DNA of 64,000 bases from Azospirillum ramasamyi (GCF_003233655.1 NZ_CP029833.1:310001-374000), one strand, 5' to 3'. Shown: positions 28,986-38,376, counted from the stretch's first letter. The notes: generated by a model from the letters alone, not told the origin. Numbers and translations: made by a program.

Positions 28986-30410
28986 ATGCGCCGTCATCGC
29001 CGCGCCAAGATCGTCGCCACCGTCGGACCGGCCAGCAACTCGCCCGAGATGCTGAAGACCCTGTTCCTGGCCGGCGTCGACACTTTCCGGCTGAATTTCA
29101 GCCATGGCACCCACGACGACCACGCCAAGGTCCACCGCGCCATCCGCGAGCTGGAGGCCGAGGTCGGCCGCCCCATCGGCATCCTGCAGGATCTTCAGGG
29201 GCCGAAGATCCGCGTCGGCACCATCCGCGACGGCAAGATCGACGTCGCCACCGGCGAATCGATCCGCTTCGTGCTTCAGGGCAGCGACGGCGACAAGAGG
29301 TCCATTCCGCTGCCGCACCCGGAGATCTTCGCCGCCATCATGCCCGGCCACCATCTGCTGATCGACGACGGCCGGGTCCGCGTCGAGGTGACCGAGCTGG
29401 GCGACGACTGGATCGAGGCCCGCGTGATCGTCGGCGGCACCATCTCCAACCGCAAGGGCGTCAACCTGCCGGGCACCATCCTGGATTTGTCGCCGCTCAC
29501 TTCCAAGGACCGCGCCGACCTCGCCTTCGGGCTGGAGCTGGGCGTCGATTGGGTCGCCATGTCCTTCGTGCAGAAGCCGGGCGACATCATGGAGGGCCGC
29601 AGCCTGATCGGCGACCGCGCCGGCATCATGGCGAAGATCGAGAAGCCGCAGGCGCTGGAGCGGATCGACGACATCATCCGCCTGTCGGACGCGGTGATGG
29701 TGGCGCGCGGCGACCTCGGCGTCGAAATCCCGCACGAGGACGTGCCCGGCCGCCAGAAGGAGCTGGTGCGCGCCTGCCGACTGGCGGTGAAGCCGGTGAT
29801 CGTCGCGACGCAGATGCTCGATTCGATGGTCTCCGCCCCGACCCCGACGCGGGCCGAGGCGTCGGACGTGGCGACCGCCATCTATGACGGCGCCGACGCG
29901 GTGATGCTGTCGGCCGAATCGGCGTCGGGCAAGTATCCGGTCGAAGCGGTGACGATGATGGACCGCATCATCCGCTCCACCGAGCAGCACAAGCTCTACC
30001 ACTCGCTGATCCAGGCGACCCATCCGGGCGAGGAGCACAGCCCGCCCCATGCGGTGGCCGCCGCCGCCGCCGATCTGGCCGAAACCCTCCACTCCTCGGC
30101 CATCGTCGCCTTCACCTCCAGCGGCACCACCGCGGCGCGCATCGCCCGCAAGCGGCCGGAGGTGCCGATCCTGGCGATCACCCCGGACAAGGCGGTGTCG
30201 CGCCGGCTCTGCCTGCTGTGGGGCGCCCACAGCGTGCTGTCCGACGACATCCGCACCTATGAGGAGATGGTCGACCGCGCCATCGCCACCGCGCGGGCGG
30301 AGGAGTTCGCCGGCAGGACGGGCACCATGGTGGTCGTCGCCGGCATCCCCTTCGCCCAGGCCGGCACCACCAACAACCTGCGCGTCATCCAGATGGAAGC
30401 GACGGCCTGA
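28986..30410 (+). CDS. pyk: Pyruvate kinase
   Basis: A 474-residue glycolytic enzyme converting phosphoenolpyruvate and ADP to pyruvate and ATP. It contains KIVATVGPASNS, FRLNFSHG, LQDLQGPKIRVG, the active-site segment IMAKIEKPQALERID, MVARGDLGVE and KPVIVATQMLDSM. The C-terminal domain (about 345-474) is complete. Length fits the family. It is a single gene here, convergent with the lrp-type regulator. Confidence 0.95.
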   Translation: MRRHRRAKIVATVGPASNSPEMLKTLFLAGVDTFRLNFSHGTHDDHAKVHRAIRELEAEVGRPIGILQDLQGPKIRVGTIRDGKIDVATGESIRFVLQGSDGDKRSIPLPHPEIFAAIMPGHHLLIDDGRVRVEVTELGDDWIEARVIVGGTISNRKGVNLPGTILDLSPLTSKDRADLAFGLELGVDWVAMSFVQKPGDIMEGRSLIGDRAGIMAKIEKPQALERIDDIIRLSDAVMVARGDLGVEIPHEDVPGRQKELVRACRLAVKPVIVATQMLDSMVSAPTPTRAEASDVATAIYDGADAVMLSAESASGKYPVEAVTMMDRIIRSTEQHKLYHSLIQATHPGEEHSPPHAVAAAAADLAETLHSSAIVAFTSSGTTAARIARKRPEVPILAITPDKAVSRRLCLLWGAHSVLSDDIRTYEEMVDRAIATARAEEFAGRTGTMVVVAGIPFAQAGTTNNLRVIQMEATA

Positions 30411-30476
30411 GGGCAGGGCAGGGCGGAACGGACAATGACAGAAGGGGGCGTGGCGGTGACGCCGCTCCGCCGCCTT

Positions 30477-30902
30477 CTACCGCTCCATCTTCGTCGACAG
30501 CACGATCGACGACATCGTCCGCTCCACCCCCGGCAGGCGGCCGATGGCGTCGAGCGCCGCGTCCATCGCGTCATGGGTTTCGGTGCCGACGGTGGCGCAC
30601 AGGTCGTACTGGCCGCTGATGCTGTGCAGCCGGATCACCTCCGGCATCTTGCGCAGGGCGTGGACGGCGCGGTCGGCCAGCTTGGCGTTCACGCTGATCA
30701 TCACCAGGGCCGACACGCCGCGGCGCGGCGCCGGCTCGCCCAGCTTCACCGTGTAGCCGGCGATCACCCCCTGCCGCTCCAGCCGGGCGATGCGGTCCTG
30801 CACGGTGGAGCGCGACACCCCCAGCGCCCGGCCCAGCGCCGCCGTGCTGGTGCGCGCGTTCACCGTCAACAGGTCGATCAGCCGGCGGTCGAGGTCGTCC
30901 AT
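30477..30902 (-). CDS. Lrp/AsnC-family transcriptional regulator
   Basis: A 141-residue protein. The N-terminal winged HTH (about 1-60) begins LDRRLIDLLTVNARTS with recognition region LGVSRSTVQDRIARLERQG. The C-terminal ligand-binding RAM domain (about 65-140) has SISGQYDLCATVGT. Such proteins sense amino acids or related small molecules. The target is unknown; nearest candidates are pyk (convergent) and the thioesterase (same strand, upstream). Confidence 0.88.
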   Translation of the reverse strand: MDDLDRRLIDLLTVNARTSTAALGRALGVSRSTVQDRIARLERQGVIAGYTVKLGEPAPRRGVSALVMISVNAKLADRAVHALRKMPEVIRLHSISGQYDLCATVGTETHDAMDAALDAIGRLPGVERTMSSIVLSTKMER

Positions 30903-30993
30903 GGAGGTCCGTCACGGGAGGAGCGGCACAGGAGGGGCAGTCGAATCCCTTCACACCTTACTTGTGGGAGAAGGGTCGGGATCAGGGGTGCGG

Positions 30994-31010
30994 CCCGGCC
31001 GAAGGCCGGG
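30994..31010. terminator. Short hairpin after the thioesterase gene
   Basis: CCCGGCC-GAA-GGCCGGG forms a 7-bp perfect stem 17 bp downstream of the thioesterase stop (minus strand). No T-tract follows. The adjacent GGGAGAAGGGTCGGGATCAG (from 30967) resembles a degenerate arm of the REP-like family. Confidence 0.35.
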
Positions 31011-31026
31011 AAGGCCGCTTTCCGCC

Positions 31027-31512
31027 TTACCCCTCGCAGCCCGCCTGATAGCGTTCCATCGCCGCCCGGATGTCGGCGGGGATCGGCACCGCGGCGAAAT
31101 CGTCCAGCGAGGTGGTGACCAGCGTCAGGCTGCCCGACAGCCGGACCTGCCCCTCATGCTCGCCGTTGATGCGCAGCTTGACCGAACTGCGGCCGAGCCG
31201 CTCCAGCAGGACCCCCAGAGTCAGGGTGTCGCCCATCCGGCTGGGGATCACGAAATCGCATTCGGCATGCACGATCGGCAGCCCCAGCCGCCGCTGCAGG
31301 ATCATCGTCGCATAGTCGATGTCCAGGCCCTGGGTGAACCAGTCCTCCACCGTCCCGTTGAACATGTCGAAATAAACCGGAAAATAGACGATTCCGGCGG
31401 GATCGCAGTGTGAAAAGCGAATGAGCCGCTGCATCCGGAAACAGCCCGGCGGCAGGGGCCGGGGGCTGGGGTTCTGTTCAAGGCGGCGCGGCCGCTCGCT
31501 GTACTCGTGCAT
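31027..31512 (-). CDS. Hotdog-fold acyl-CoA thioesterase (4-HBT type)
   Basis: A 161-residue cytosolic thioesterase. The hallmark SHCDPAGIVYFPVYFDMFN (about 33-51) carries the catalytic Asp of the 4-hydroxybenzoyl-CoA thioesterase family. The remainder (DFVIPSRMGDTL, LTLVTTSLDDFAAVPIP) fits the fold. The substrate is unknown. The ATG at 31512 is chosen because GAGAG precedes it and the upstream in-frame extension is basic and non-conserved in character. Confidence 0.82.
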   Translation of the reverse strand: MHEYSERPRRLEQNPSPRPLPPGCFRMQRLIRFSHCDPAGIVYFPVYFDMFNGTVEDWFTQGLDIDYATMILQRRLGLPIVHAECDFVIPSRMGDTLTLGVLLERLGRSSVKLRINGEHEGQVRLSGSLTLVTTSLDDFAAVPIPADIRAAMERYQAGCEG

Positions 31513-31921
31513 CTCTCGATCAATCCTTGTTCCGCTCAGGCCTCGGACATATGGGGTGGCCGGGCCGTTGCGGTAGCCGCGTCTCTTCCGGCGGCGAACA
31601 GTTGTAGCTATTCCAAACAATCCGGGAAAAGCACCTTTCGTTCAATGGCTTCCTGCTGGAATAGGGGAAGCCGCAATATTCGGACTCTTTGCTGTTGCGG
31701 AAATGCTGCAGTGCAATCAATACGATGAGTAGAATTGACCGCGGACGTGATTACCCGCAATTTGTCCCAGATTTCGCGACCTTTAAGGCAAACATCACAC
31801 AAATATCCCCCACAACCTCGCCATCCTCCGCGGGCATCCGGGTTCAGGCCCGAATACCGACATCAAAACCCGACCGGTCCACAAGGAGCCATCGGGCACA
31901 TCAGGCGAGGATAACGAACCG
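31513..31921. other. 409-bp intergenic region, partly AT-rich
   Basis: Divergent promoter region between the thioesterase (minus) and the CBM60/beta-helix gene (plus). The stretch from about 31600 to 31810 is AT-richer than its surroundings. No clear palindrome, promoter consensus or RNA gene was identified. Confidence 0.4.
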
Positions 31922-34252
31922 ATGGCCACCACCACTTCCAAGATCGTCGTGAATGCCCATGGCATCGCCGCCGCCGGCGTGAACGCCCATTTCACCCTGC
32001 TGGTCGATGGCCGGAAGGTGGGTGAGGGCACCGTGGGCACGACGGCGAAGGATTTCGTCTTCACCCCCGTACTGACCGCCGACGCCGCCCACAAGGTGCA
32101 GATCCAGTACGACAACGATGCGGTGATCAACGGCCAGGACCGCAGCCTGATCGTCAACAGCATCAGCATCGGCGGCAAGACGATCTCCCCGACCGCCGGC
32201 ATCGTCAGCTATGACAAGGGCGCGCTCGACGGGCGCGACGTGGTCAAGGGCCAGAGCGGGATGTGGTGGAACGGCACGCTGGTGGTCGACGCCGACAAGA
32301 GCTTTTTCCCCGCCGCCCCGATCTCCACCCCCGCCCCGGCTCCCACCCCCACTCCCCCTCCGGCCCCCGAGGCGGGAATCGGGGCCAAGGACACCATCGT
32401 GGTGAACGCGTCCGGCATCCCGGCCGCCGGCGTGAACGCCCATTTCAAGGTGCTGGTCGACGGCAAGGTGATCGGTGAAGCCACCGCCGGCACCGCCGCG
32501 CGGGATTTCACCTTCACCACCGACGTCGCCGACCGCGTGGCCCACAAGGTGCAGATCCAGTACGACAACGATGCCGTGATCAACGGCCAGGACCGCAGCC
32601 TGATCGTCAACAGCATCACCATCAACGGCAACAGCTATGCCCCGACCAGCAGCGCCGTCACCTATGACAAGGGCGCGCTGGACGGCAAGGACGTGATCGC
32701 CGGCCAGAAGGGGATGTGGTGGAACGGCACGCTGGTGGTGGACGCCCCGGCCTCCGATTTCCCGGGCGCCGCCCCCACGCCGACTCCCACGCCCACGCCT
32801 ACCCCGACTCCCACGCCGACTCCCACACCGACGCCCACCCCCACGCCGACGCCGACGCCGACGCCGACGGAACCCGGTTTCTTCGTCGCCAGGAACGGCA
32901 ACGACAGCTGGTCGGGCAAGCTGGCCGCGCCCAACGCCGCCGGCACCGACGGTCCCTTCGCCAGTCTGGCGAAGGCGCAGGCCGCCATGCGGGCCGATGC
33001 CACCATCGACACCACCTATGTGCGCGGCGGCGACTATTACCTGCAGAACGTCGTCTGGCTGAACGGCCAGGATTCGGGCGTCACCTTCACCGGCTACGGC
33101 AACGAGAAGGCGGTGATCCACGGCAGCGCGCAGGCGTCGGTGTCCTTCGGCCTGGGCGGCGCCAGGGACGTGACCATCGAGGGGCTGACCTTCACCGGCG
33201 GCGTCGCCAACGGCCACTATGTCTACGCCGACAACGCCGCCGGCCTGACCTTCGCCAACAATACCCTGGTGGGCGGCGGCTACGGCATCACGGTGCAGAA
33301 CAGCGCCAACAGCAAGGTGATCGGCAACCAGTTCGACCGCACCGGCGCCGAAGCGATCTTCGTCAAGGCCGGTTCCAACGCCACGCTGGTGTCCGACAAC
33401 CTGATCAGGAATCCCAACGCCGCCGACCGCGGCGACGCCGGCATCTGGGTCAACGGCAGCTCCGACGTCAAGATCACCCATAACCAGATCGAGAACTCGC
33501 CGGAGAAGGCCATCGCCGTCGGCTCGGTCCAGACGGACGGCAGCGACGCGACCTACCGCGCGACCATCGCCTTCAACAAGGTGATCAACGCCAACCTTGA
33601 ATCGAACGACGGCGGCGGCATCTACCTGATCAACCGCCAGCAGGATCTGACCGGCCACACCATCGTCAACAACGACGTGAGCGGCACCACCGCGACCAAC
33701 CCCACGGGCCAGGTGGCGAGCTGGGGCATCTATCTCGACGACTGGACCAGCGGCGCCACGGTGAAGGGCAACGTCGTCCACGACAACATCGGCGGCGTGT
33801 TCCTGCATGGCGGCTGGAACAACACCGTCACCGAGAACGTGATCGCCGGCAACAGCGGCGCCCAGATCGGCCTGCAGCAGGACGTGGCCTGGAGCGGCTG
33901 GAAGGGCAAGGTGATGAGCGGCAACGAAATCTTCGGCAACGTCATCGACGTCCGGGAGGGCATGGCCGTCCATATCTACGGCCCGGCCGGCGTCGGCAAC
34001 ATCCACAACAACTTCTACAGCAGCCTGGATCCGTCCAAGGATCTGTTCGACGTCTGGCCGCAGGTGCTGGCCGGCGGCGGCAAGGGCCATCTGGCGGAGT
34101 GGCACGCCGCGGGCTACGACAAGGGCTCGGTCACGCTGAATCCGGGCTTCGTCAATCCGGGCGCGGGCGACTTCACCCTGTCGGCGAACTCGCCGGTCTA
34201 TGGGATGGGTTTCGACCACATCCCCTATGACGACATCGGTCTGCTGGGCTGA
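31922..34252 (+). CDS. Extracellular beta-helix protein with two CBM60-like modules
   Basis: A 776-residue protein. Two nearly identical CBM60-like carbohydrate-binding modules lie at about 1-135 and 158-280, each with VQIQYDNDAVINGQDRSL, where Asp/Asn residues likely bind calcium. A PT-repeat linker follows (about 285-317). The rest (about 318-776) is a right-handed parallel beta-helix of the pectate-lyase-like superfamily, with repeated short motifs such as NNTLVGGGYGITVQNSANS. No catalytic residues could be assigned; polysaccharide lyase, epimerase or hydrolase are possible. No Sec signal; the N-terminus MATTTSKIVVNA mirrors that of the cellulase, suggesting a shared export route. Confidence 0.8.
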   Translation: MATTTSKIVVNAHGIAAAGVNAHFTLLVDGRKVGEGTVGTTAKDFVFTPVLTADAAHKVQIQYDNDAVINGQDRSLIVNSISIGGKTISPTAGIVSYDKGALDGRDVVKGQSGMWWNGTLVVDADKSFFPAAPISTPAPAPTPTPPPAPEAGIGAKDTIVVNASGIPAAGVNAHFKVLVDGKVIGEATAGTAARDFTFTTDVADRVAHKVQIQYDNDAVINGQDRSLIVNSITINGNSYAPTSSAVTYDKGALDGKDVIAGQKGMWWNGTLVVDAPASDFPGAAPTPTPTPTPTPTPTPTPTPTPTPTPTPTPTPTEPGFFVARNGNDSWSGKLAAPNAAGTDGPFASLAKAQAAMRADATIDTTYVRGGDYYLQNVVWLNGQDSGVTFTGYGNEKAVIHGSAQASVSFGLGGARDVTIEGLTFTGGVANGHYVYADNAAGLTFANNTLVGGGYGITVQNSANSKVIGNQFDRTGAEAIFVKAGSNATLVSDNLIRNPNAADRGDAGIWVNGSSDVKITHNQIENSPEKAIAVGSVQTDGSDATYRATIAFNKVINANLESNDGGGIYLINRQQDLTGHTIVNNDVSGTTATNPTGQVASWGIYLDDWTSGATVKGNVVHDNIGGVFLHGGWNNTVTENVIAGNSGAQIGLQQDVAWSGWKGKVMSGNEIFGNVIDVREGMAVHIYGPAGVGNIHNNFYSSLDPSKDLFDVWPQVLAGGGKGHLAEWHAAGYDKGSVTLNPGFVNPGAGDFTLSANSPVYGMGFDHIPYDDIGLLG
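32090..32618. repeat. 76-bp near-identical direct repeat within the CBM60 pair
   Basis: Positions 32090-32165 and 32543-32618 are identical except for one base (GCGGTG versus GCCGTG). They encode the core of each CBM60-like module. The 453-bp spacing is a multiple of three, so recombination between them would remove one module in frame. Confidence 0.8.
32774..32869. repeat. PT-linker microsatellite
   Basis: About 96 bp of imperfect CCGACG/CCCACG hexanucleotide units encode an uninterrupted Pro-Thr repeat linking carbohydrate-binding and beta-helix domains. The units are in frame, so slippage would change linker length without frameshift. Confidence 0.85.
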
Positions 34253-34259
34253 TCCTCTC

Positions 34260-34301
34260 CTTTCCCCGTCCTCGGGTTCTAGAACGCGAGGACGGGGAAA
34301 G
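34260..34301. terminator. Strong inverted repeat after the beta-helix gene
   Basis: A perfect 15-bp stem, CTTTCCCCGTCCTCG with CGAGGACGGGGAAAG, starts 8 bp after the stop codon and encloses the small palindrome GTTCTAGAAC. No T-tract follows. It probably ends or stabilises the transcript. Confidence 0.7.
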
Positions 34302-34561
34302 AACCGGCTGGAACCTTGGGGTAGGCAGGACGTTGAAGCTCTTGAAAAGTCGCCCGGCCTGATGCCGGAGGGATCTTGAAGTCAAGACCAGCCGCCCCAA
34401 CCTGTCACTTCGTCATGTTGCCCCCGCCTTGAAGCAAGGAAAACGGGAGCCATCCTGTGAAACACATCGGATGTCTCGTCACCGAACCGTCTTCGACACG
34501 GGCGGCATGCCGCAGGCTTGCTCGGCGTTCCGCCGAGGGCCAGCCAATTCAAGAGGAAACC

Positions 34562-34765
34562 ATGGAACGACGTGAACTCTGGATGCAGGATCCCGAACTG
34601 AAGGCCGCCTTCGAGGCGCTCGGTCCCAACTTCCGCCGCGATGTGGAACTGGCGCAGCGCCGCGGACAGCGCAACCTGCAGGGTGCCGCCATCGCCGCCC
34701 GCAGCGGCCGCTCCGCTGCCAAGCCCGCTCCCAAGACCCATCCGGTCAGCGTCGTCCGCCGCTGA
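34562..34765 (+). CDS. Small basic hypothetical protein
   Basis: A 67-residue protein, MERRELWMQDPELKAAFEAL..., with an acidic/aromatic N-terminal helix and a basic Ala/Lys/Arg-rich tail. No family was recognised. The ATG at 34562 is preceded by GAGG at good spacing; a longer reading from 34457 is in frame but its leader looks non-coding. It stands alone, convergent with the aldo/keto reductase. Function unknown. Confidence 0.5.
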   Translation: MERRELWMQDPELKAAFEALGPNFRRDVELAQRRGQRNLQGAAIAARSGRSAAKPAPKTHPVSVVRR

Positions 34766-34946
34766 CGGCCTTCCCGCCACGGGATTTTTCGCTCCGCGCC
34801 TAGCCGCATCCCCCTGCCGCATCCATGACCGCCACACCGCTGCGACACCACGCCTCCGGCCCGCCGGACGCCCGCGCGCGTGTCGAACCGGGCGTGTCGA
34901 ACGGTGGAACATCGCCGGAAAACCGTTTCACACCGTTCCATCCGTT

Positions 34947-34965
34947 CCACTCCGATGGGGAGTGG
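34947..34965. terminator. Hairpin between convergent genes
   Basis: CCACTCC and GGAGTGG form a 7-bp stem in the 263-bp gap between the small basic protein and the aldo/keto reductase. Nothing else was recognised in that gap. Confidence 0.35.
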
Positions 34966-35028
34966 AGGGGAGGAGAAGGGAGCGCGGCGCGATGACGGAT
35001 CCGCCGCCGCGCCGGCCGTTGGTCCGTA

Positions 35029-35997
35029 CTACCAGGCGCTTGCGCGGTCGAGCCGTCCGATGTCCTCGGCATCCAGGCGCAGCTCCGCCGCGGCGATCAG
35101 GTCGCCAATCTGTTCGGGTTTCGACGCGCTCACGATGGGCGCCGTCAGGCCGGGACGCGCGATCAGCCAGGCGAGCGCCACCTGTGCCGGGGTCGCCCCA
35201 TGCCGGCCGGCCACCTCGTCCAGCGCCGCCAGGATCGCCCGGCCGCGGTCATTGAGATATTTCGACACCGCGCCGCTGCCGCGCGCGCTCTTGCCGGCAT
35301 CCCCGGCCGAGCGGTACTTGCCGGTCAGGAATCCTCCGGCCAGAGAGTAATAGCTGATGACGCCCAGCCCGTTCTCCCGGCAAATCCCCTCCAGCTCCGC
35401 CTCGTAGCCCTCGCGGCTGTAGAGGTTGTATTCCGGCTGCAGGGTCTCGTAGCGGGGCAGGCCGGTGCGGGCGCTGACCTCCAGCGCCTCGCGCAGGCGG
35501 GCGGCGGTCAGGTTGGAGGCGCCGATGGCGCGGACCTTGCCCTGGTCGATCAGGTCCTTGTAGGCGCCCAGCGTGTCCTCCAGGGGCGTCGACGGGTCGT
35601 CCCAATGGGACTGGTAGAGGTCGATGCGGTCGGTCTGGAGACGGCGCAGCGACTCCTCCACCGCGCTGCGGATCCAGGCCGGGGACAGGCCCTTCTTCCC
35701 CGGCCCCATCTCCGACCCGACCTTGGTCGCCAGCACGATGCGGTCGCGGTTGCCGCGGCTCCTCATCCACTTGCCGATGATGGTCTCGGACTTGCCGCCC
35801 CTGTTGCCGGGCGCCCAGGCCGAATAGACGTCGGCGGTGTCGACGAAGTTGAAGCCGGCATCGACGAAGGCGTCGAGCAGCCGGAAGGAGGTCGCCTCGT
35901 CGGCGGTCCAGCCGAACACGTTGCCGCCGAAACAGAGCGGGGACACCGTCAGGCCGCTGCGGCCCAAAGAGCGTCGATCGGGCGGGCGTCGATCCAT
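35029..35997 (-). CDS. Aldo/keto reductase
   Basis: A 322-residue NADPH-dependent oxidoreductase with a TIM-barrel fold. The catalytic tetrad is visible: Asp in FVDTADVYS, Tyr in the same motif, Lys in LATKVG and His in YQSHWDD. The cofactor-binding C-terminal segment is IVSASKPEQIGDL. Substrate unknown; it belongs to the YajO/general stress-type group. The MFS transporter ends 24 bp upstream on the same strand, so co-transcription is likely. Confidence 0.9.
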   Translation of the reverse strand: MDRRPPDRRSLGRSGLTVSPLCFGGNVFGWTADEATSFRLLDAFVDAGFNFVDTADVYSAWAPGNRGGKSETIIGKWMRSRGNRDRIVLATKVGSEMGPGKKGLSPAWIRSAVEESLRRLQTDRIDLYQSHWDDPSTPLEDTLGAYKDLIDQGKVRAIGASNLTAARLREALEVSARTGLPRYETLQPEYNLYSREGYEAELEGICRENGLGVISYYSLAGGFLTGKYRSAGDAGKSARGSGAVSKYLNDRGRAILAALDEVAGRHGATPAQVALAWLIARPGLTAPIVSASKPEQIGDLIAAAELRLDAEDIGRLDRASAW

Positions 35998-36021
35998 TGC
36001 ATCGTCTCCTTCAAGCTCAGG

Positions 36022-37239
36022 TCAGGCGGTGTGCCGCCCGCGGAATTCGGTCAGGTAGAACAGCAGGCCCAACGCGGGAAAGGCGAAGCCGATCCAGGTC
36101 ACCGGCTCCCACCCGCCGACGGCGAAGGCGTAGCCGGCCAGCGCCGAGCCCGCCGCGCCGCCCAGGAAGAAGATCGCCATATAGATGGCGTTCATCCGGC
36201 TGCGAGTCTCCGCCCCCAGCGAATAGATCGCGCGCTGCCCCAGCACCATGTTCATCTGGACGCCCATGTCCAGCAGCAGCCCGGCCAGCACCAGCAGCGC
36301 GATGGAGCCCTCTCCCGCCCGCGCGACGAAGAAGGACAACGCCGCCATCGCCAGCGCGAAGCCTGTCGCCGGCCGGGTCCAGCCGCGGTCGGCGATCCGC
36401 CCGGCGATGGGGGCGACCAGGGCTCCCGCCGCACCGGACAAAGCGAACAGCGCGATCCCCCGCTGGCTGAGATGGAAGGGCGCCCCGGCCAGCAGAAGCG
36501 GCACGGAGGTCCAGTAGAGGCTGAAGGACGCGAACATCATGGTCTGGTAGACGGTCCGCCGCTGCAGCACCGGCGTCCGCGCCAGCAGCCGCCCGAGCGA
36601 GCCGATCAGCGTGCCGTAGCCGGACCGGCTGTTCGGCCGCCGCTGCGGCAGCACGCGCCACAGCAGCACGGCGAAGCCCACCATCACCACCGCCGACAGG
36701 CCGAACACGGCACGCCAGCCGAGGCTGTCGGCGATCAGGCTCGACACCGGGCGGGCCAGCAGGATGCCGAGCAGCAGGCCGCTCATCACATTGCCCACCA
36801 CCTGCCCGCGCGAGGCCTCCGGCGCCATGTGGGCGGCGAGCGGCACCAGCATCTGCACGGCGACGGAGGTGACGCCGATCAGGAAGGCCGCCGCCAGGAA
36901 CAGCGAGGCGCTGGGGGCGACGGCCGCCACCAGCAGCGCCGCCACCGTGCTGCACAGCGTGACGACCACCAGCCGGCGGTTCTCCAGCAGGTCGCCGAGC
37001 GGGACCAGCAGGACCAGCCCGGCGCCATAGCCGACCTGGGTCAGGGTGACGACCAGGCTGGCGGTTTCCGGCGACAGCCCGACCGCGGGGCCGATCAGCC
37101 CGACCAGCGGCTGGGCATAATAGATGTTGGCGACCACCACCCCGCAGGCCAGCGCCATCAGCATGACGAGCGAGCGGGACAGCGCCGGATGGGCGGCATC
37201 CAGGGGGGAGGCGCCGGGGGGAGCAGCGGTGGGCGGCAT
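36022..37239 (-). CDS. MFS transporter
   Basis: A 405-residue inner-membrane transporter with about 12 hydrophobic helices. It opens with VMLMALACGVVVANIYYAQP, a pattern seen in the YnfM/drug-H+ antiporter-like MFS subgroup; the loop after helix 2 is LGDLLENRRLVV. The substrate is unknown. The start is the ATG at 37239; longer in-frame sequence upstream is GC-shadow. It is followed by the aldo/keto reductase and preceded, after 128 bp, by a LysR regulator on the same strand that may control it. Confidence 0.88.
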   Translation of the reverse strand: MPPTAAPPGASPLDAAHPALSRSLVMLMALACGVVVANIYYAQPLVGLIGPAVGLSPETASLVVTLTQVGYGAGLVLLVPLGDLLENRRLVVVTLCSTVAALLVAAVAPSASLFLAAAFLIGVTSVAVQMLVPLAAHMAPEASRGQVVGNVMSGLLLGILLARPVSSLIADSLGWRAVFGLSAVVMVGFAVLLWRVLPQRRPNSRSGYGTLIGSLGRLLARTPVLQRRTVYQTMMFASFSLYWTSVPLLLAGAPFHLSQRGIALFALSGAAGALVAPIAGRIADRGWTRPATGFALAMAALSFFVARAGEGSIALLVLAGLLLDMGVQMNMVLGQRAIYSLGAETRSRMNAIYMAIFFLGGAAGSALAGYAFAVGGWEPVTWIGFAFPALGLLFYLTEFRGRHTA

Positions 37240-37367
37240 CGCGCGGTCCTGTAGGGTCTGGCTGCGGGGAATGGACAGGGGAAACAGCGGCCACCCTATG
37301 TCGGCACCCGCAGGCGGCGCATCGGTGAATTGTGCCGCCCGGCCATGCGCCGAAAGGACGAAGGGGC

Positions 37368-38258
37368 CTACTCCATCTCGGCGCACAGCCCATAGAGCCA
37401 GTCGCGGAAGGGCGCGAGCCCCGCATCCTCGCGCCGGGACGCGCGATGGACCAGATACCAGGAATGGACCATCGGCACCGCCGGCCCGAAGGGCGTGGCA
37501 AGGCGCCCGGCGGCGATGTCGTCCAGGATGTAGAGCCGCGGCGCCAGCGCCATCCCGACGCCGTCGATGGCCGCCTGCAGCGTCATGGCATAGCTGCCGA
37601 AGGACAGCCCCTTGGACGACGGCCCCTTGGACGTCAACTCCGCCACCCCGGCGGCGGCGAGCCAGCGCGGCCAGTCCTCCGGCCAATGGGAGACGTGCAG
37701 CAGGGTTGCGGTGGCCAGATCGGCGGGCTTGCGCAGTTCCGCCGCCAGACGCGGCGCGCAGACCGGCTGCAGGGTGGAGGAGAACAGCCGCTCCGCCTCG
37801 TAGCCGGGCCATTGGCCGTCGCCCAACAGGACGGCGCAGGTCCAGTCGTCGTTCATCGGCGCGCCGGCCCCGCCGGTGGCAATCCGCACCTCGATCTCCG
37901 GGTGACCGATGTGGAAGCCGGACAGGCGCGGAATCAGCCAGCGCACCGCCACCGTGGCCCCCATTCCCACCGTCAGCACCGGCCCGGCCCGCATCGCCGA
38001 CACCTGCTCCACCCGCCGGGCGATGCCGTCGAACGCCTCCGTCAGCGCCGGCTGAAGCGCCCGGCCGCGCTCGGTCGGCACCAGCATGTTGGCCCGCCGG
38101 TCGAACAGGGCAAAGCCCAGCCGCTCCTCCAGCAGCTTCACCATCCGGCTGACCGCGGCCTGGGAGACATGCAGTTCCGCCGCGGCGGCGGTGAAGCTGC
38201 CATGGCGGGCCGCCGCCTCGAAGGCGCGCAGGCCGTTCAACGAGGGAAGGCGGCGCAT
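37368..38258 (-). CDS. LysR-family transcriptional regulator (GcvA-like)
   Basis: A 296-residue regulator. The winged HTH (about 1-65) opens MRRLPSLNGLRAFEAAARHG and has SQAAVSRMVKLLEERLG as recognition region. The remaining effector-binding domain (about 90-290) is of GcvA type. The ATG at 38258 is preferred because the HTH starts immediately after it. Likely targets are the MFS/aldo-keto reductase genes downstream or the divergent permease at 38377. Confidence 0.88.
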   Translation of the reverse strand: MRRLPSLNGLRAFEAAARHGSFTAAAAELHVSQAAVSRMVKLLEERLGFALFDRRANMLVPTERGRALQPALTEAFDGIARRVEQVSAMRAGPVLTVGMGATVAVRWLIPRLSGFHIGHPEIEVRIATGGAGAPMNDDWTCAVLLGDGQWPGYEAERLFSSTLQPVCAPRLAAELRKPADLATATLLHVSHWPEDWPRWLAAAGVAELTSKGPSSKGLSFGSYAMTLQAAIDGVGMALAPRLYILDDIAAGRLATPFGPAVPMVHSWYLVHRASRREDAGLAPFRDWLYGLCAEME

Positions 38259-38376
38259 CGCTCCATCCTTACTTGACCCCAACTTTTCCTGGGGCTGAGC
38301 ATCGGGCAATGCCGTTTGCGGCGCAACCGCGCGCGTGCGAGATTTTCAGCCTGATCTCCGATATTTGGACCGATTC

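Noticed and set aside
30963..30992. Possible fourth REP-like element
   Set aside because: Only one degenerate arm is visible and no palindrome partner was found, so it is mentioned only with the nearby hairpin.
32774..32869. Tandem repeat considered as a CRISPR-like array
   Set aside because: The units are 6 bp, contiguous and in frame, encoding a Pro-Thr linker.
34457..34561. Longer start for the small basic protein
   Set aside because: The extra residues look like random translation, and the ATG at 34562 has a good ribosome binding site.
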